A stretch of DNA of 6,279 bases from an uncultured Opitutia bacterium (lineage in GTDB: Bacteria > Verrucomicrobiota > Verrucomicrobiia > Opitutales > UBA953). The stretch covers positions 1 to 6,279 of the forward strand of contig CALEEU010000319.1 of NCBI GenBank assembly GCA_937875975.1. The letters run 5' to 3'. The notes under the pieces are model-generated. The model saw only the letters and a program-made list of their open reading frames with translations, did no database searches and was not told where the DNA came from. Position 1 is the first letter of the stretch. Every line of letters begins with the position of its first letter. Both the position numbers and the translations under genes were made by a program. This document shows, in pieces, positions 4,793 through 6,279 of the stretch.

Positions 4793-5605
4793 TCAACGGC
4801 GGGGTGGACGGGGCCAGAAGGCCGGCACGCGCGCCTGATAGTCGGCGTAGGCGGGCCCCTTCGACGTCAGGAGCTGCTGCTCCGTGAGCGGGATGCCGGT
4901 CACGCGCGTCAGGAAATAATACATCACCCCGACACAGAGCAGGCCCGGGACGCCGCGGTAGGTGCTATTGTAGCTCATCAACAGGAAGCCGACCCACACG
5001 AGCCATTCACCAAAGTAGTTGGGGTGGCGGCTCCAGGCCCAGAGCCCGCGTTCGCAGACTTGGCCCTTGTTGGCGGGGTCTTTCTTAAAGGACGCCAGCT
5101 GCGCGTCAGCGACCGTCTCGATGAGGAGGGCAAGGCCGACCACGCCGAGGCCGACCCAGTGGATGGTCTGAGCCGGGCCGGAGGCGCCGGTGGGATTCGA
5201 GGATAGGAGCGGCAGGCAGAGGATCGCGAGGACGAGCGCCTGGATGAAATAGAAATAGGCCATCTGCGCCGGCATGCGTGCGCCGTGCTCGGCCCGCATC
5301 TTCAGGTAGCGGCCGTCTTCTTGGTCGAGATGCCCGAGGACGCGACCGGCGAGGTGTGTGCCGAGACGTAGACTCCAGAGCACCGTCGCGACAGCCATCA
5401 ACACCCCTTGGCCGCCGAGCGGGAAGATCCAGTAGTGGATGGCGAGCATCTGCAGGCCCACGAGCGCGAAGCCGTAGGACCAAGCGACGTCGACGATGGA
5501 CCAGTTATCGATCTTCTTGGCGATGAGCCAGCAGAGCGCGAAGAAGACGCAGGCTTCGCCAAGGAGGATCAGGAAATCGAGGCCGAGTTCGAAGAGGGGG
5601 CTCAT
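4793..5605 (-). CDS. DUF1295 family membrane protein (steroid-reductase-like)
   Basis: Polytopic membrane protein of 270 aa matching DUF1295, in the wider steroid 5-alpha-reductase / isoprenylcysteine-methyltransferase-like membrane fold. Hallmarks: IVDVAWSYGF (37-46), QEDGRYLKMR (95-104), ERGLWAWSRHPNYFGEWLVW (185-204), and LTEQQLLTSKGPAYADYQ (240-257) near the C-terminus. About seven hydrophobic segments are visible (roughly 5-29, 38-60, 66-85, 115-135, 148-167, 197-212, 216-236). The H-P-N-Y motif is the cofactor-binding region in related reductases, so an NADPH-dependent reduction of a lipid double bond is possible, but the reaction is unproven. Genes of this family often neighbour CFA-family genes. 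Its ATG overlaps the DUF2062 stop by 4 bp (ATGA) and has no Shine-Dalgarno upstream (C-rich), so translation is probably coupled to the preceding gene. Confidence 0.88.
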   Translation of the reverse strand: MSPLFELGLDFLILLGEACVFFALCWLIAKKIDNWSIVDVAWSYGFALVGLQMLAIHYWIFPLGGQGVLMAVATVLWSLRLGTHLAGRVLGHLDQEDGRYLKMRAEHGARMPAQMAYFYFIQALVLAILCLPLLSSNPTGASGPAQTIHWVGLGVVGLALLIETVADAQLASFKKDPANKGQVCERGLWAWSRHPNYFGEWLVWVGFLLMSYNSTYRGVPGLLCVGVMYYFLTRVTGIPLTEQQLLTSKGPAYADYQARVPAFWPRPPRR

Positions 5606-6081
5606 GGGGCGGGAGGTTGGGGGGTGAGACGATGAAACGTGCGACGCAGGATAAGGTGCAGGAGCCAGCAGGCGAGCGGGACCGTCACGGCCCAGCCGAT
5701 GAGCCCATGCAGGCCGGCCAGCCAGAACTTATCTAGGAAATCAGGGATGGAACGGTTGAACTCGCCGATGATCGCCTCCGGGGTGAGGACGAAATGCCGC
5801 GACCCCGAGAGCGTCTCGCCGAGGCGGACGAATGGTACGATGAGCAGGACCTGCAAGGGGAAGGCGGTGTGGTTGACGATCTGCATCACCACGTGGTTAA
5901 GGCGGAAGAGCCGACCCGCTGCCAGGCAGAGCAGGGTCGTCAAACCGATGAATGGGACAATCGCGATGGCGAAGCTGACCACGATCGCGGCCGAGACTGC
6001 CTCCGGGGTCGCGCCTTGGCGGAGTTCCGCGACGAGCGGATCACGCACCCGGCGGCGCAGCCAATCGGAGACGCGTCCCAT
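5602..6081 (-). CDS. DUF2062 family membrane protein
   Basis: A 159-aa inner-membrane protein matching DUF2062. The diagnostic region runs from LRQGATPEAVSAAIVVSFAI (20-39) through IVPFIGLTTLLCLAAGRLFRLN (41-62) to IVNHTAFPLQVLLIVPFVRLGE (68-89), with the family's small-residue/proline pattern and the N70/P75 positions. A third hydrophobic segment lies at about 118-146. The N-terminus is amphipathic and basic (WLRRRVRDP), and the tail is short and proline-rich. The family role is unknown. Its start ATG follows the stop codon of the upstream gene without a gap (TGAATG), and TAAGGT (6089-6094) gives a plausible Shine-Dalgarno at 7-nt spacing. The tight packing between two membrane-protein genes of the lipid string suggests a shared process, perhaps an accessory membrane subunit; this is inference. 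Confidence 0.85.
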   Translation of the reverse strand: MGRVSDWLRRRVRDPLVAELRQGATPEAVSAAIVVSFAIAIVPFIGLTTLLCLAAGRLFRLNHVVMQIVNHTAFPLQVLLIVPFVRLGETLSGSRHFVLTPEAIIGEFNRSIPDFLDKFWLAGLHGLIGWAVTVPLACWLLHLILRRTFHRLTPQPPAP

Positions 6082-6279
6082 TCAGGCGACCTTACGCGTG
6101 AAGAACACCTTGCCGAGGTCGGTCTCGTCGCCGGACTGCTTCAGGCAGAGCAGGGCGTAGGCGGCGATGGCGAAATTACCCAGGAGCATCAGCGCCACGA
6201 ACCAGCCGAGGCGGGAGGCGATAGTCTGTTCGCGCCAGGCGACGTAGAGCCAGAAGGCAAGGAAGCCGAAGTAGGCGTC
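6082..6279 (-). CDS. Partial membrane protein, C-terminus (DUF1475-like)
   Basis: The minus strand is open from the right window edge to TGA at 6082-6084, giving 65 residues that start DAYFGFLAFWLYVAWREQT and end in KVFFTRKVA. Two hydrophobic helices are visible (about residues 3-15 and 25-47), with a polar, soluble C-terminal tail. The pattern D-x-Y-x-GF...W-x-x-x-RE...W...LGN...Y-x-L recalls DUF1475, a small membrane-protein family of unknown role; this assignment is from memory and tentative. The 5' part lies outside the window. Its stop directly abuts the DUF2062 start, so it is the upstream member of the same operon. Confidence 0.65.
   Translation of the reverse strand, partial: DAYFGFLAFWLYVAWREQTIASRLGWFVALMLLGNFAIAAYALLCLKQSGDETDLGKVFFTRKVA

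Noticed and set aside
4048..4887. 279-codon plus-strand open frame opposite the CFA-family gene
   Set aside because: It is antisense to the SAM motif and the other catalytic motifs of the methyltransferase, with no motif of its own.
1..6279. tRNA, rRNA, transposase, phage or defence genes
   Set aside because: None was recognised on either strand; the coding content is lipid-metabolism, housekeeping-like and hypothetical genes.

Overview
This is a GC-rich bacterial window with compact gene spacing, mostly absent Shine-Dalgarno motifs on the + strand genes, and a CAGGT/ACCTG-rich palindromic intergenic repeat at its left edge. Together with the type of hypothetical protein encoded at 214-651, this suggests Verrucomicrobiota (Opitutales-like). 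That placement is an inference from style and not a proven assignment.

Layout. Positions 1-137 hold an imperfect long inverted repeat. A conserved-looking but unassigned 145-residue protein follows on the + strand (214-651), then a strong 11-bp stem-loop (669-695). A short leader (696-780) with a tandem repeat and a second stem-loop precedes a membrane acyl-CoA/acyl-lipid desaturase (781-1968) that carries an extra helical C-terminal tail. Convergent to it is a low-molecular-weight protein-tyrosine-phosphatase-like gene (1980-2441, minus). This is divergent, with only 35 bp between starts, from a tiny lipoprotein gene (2477-2716, plus). The rest of the window is one minus-strand gene string, read from the right edge leftwards: the C-terminus of a membrane protein (6279-6082, cut by the window edge, DUF1475-like), a DUF2062 membrane protein (6081-5602), a DUF1295 membrane protein of the steroid-reductase-like class (5605-4793), a cyclopropane-fatty-acid-synthase-family methyltransferase (4740-3700) and an aldose-1-epimerase-family protein (3626-2727). 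Junctions of 0 bp, a 4-bp overlap, 52 bp and 73 bp argue for an operon whose promoter lies outside the window.

How the genes may work together. The desaturase would introduce cis double bonds into acyl chains. CFA-family methyltransferases act on such double bonds in phospholipids, and DUF1295 proteins are known neighbours of CFA-family genes in several bacterial lipid-modification clusters. The window therefore looks like a membrane-lipid remodelling neighbourhood. The epimerase-like protein, phosphatase and lipoprotein have no demonstrable link to it.

The most distinctive structural signal is at gene ends. At both convergent junctions a short perfect stem-loop contains the stop codons of both facing genes (TAAGC...GCTTA symmetry). 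At the second junction it is the first of three consecutive stem-loops, the last of which is a terminator-like hairpin encoded inside the 3' end of the neighbouring gene.
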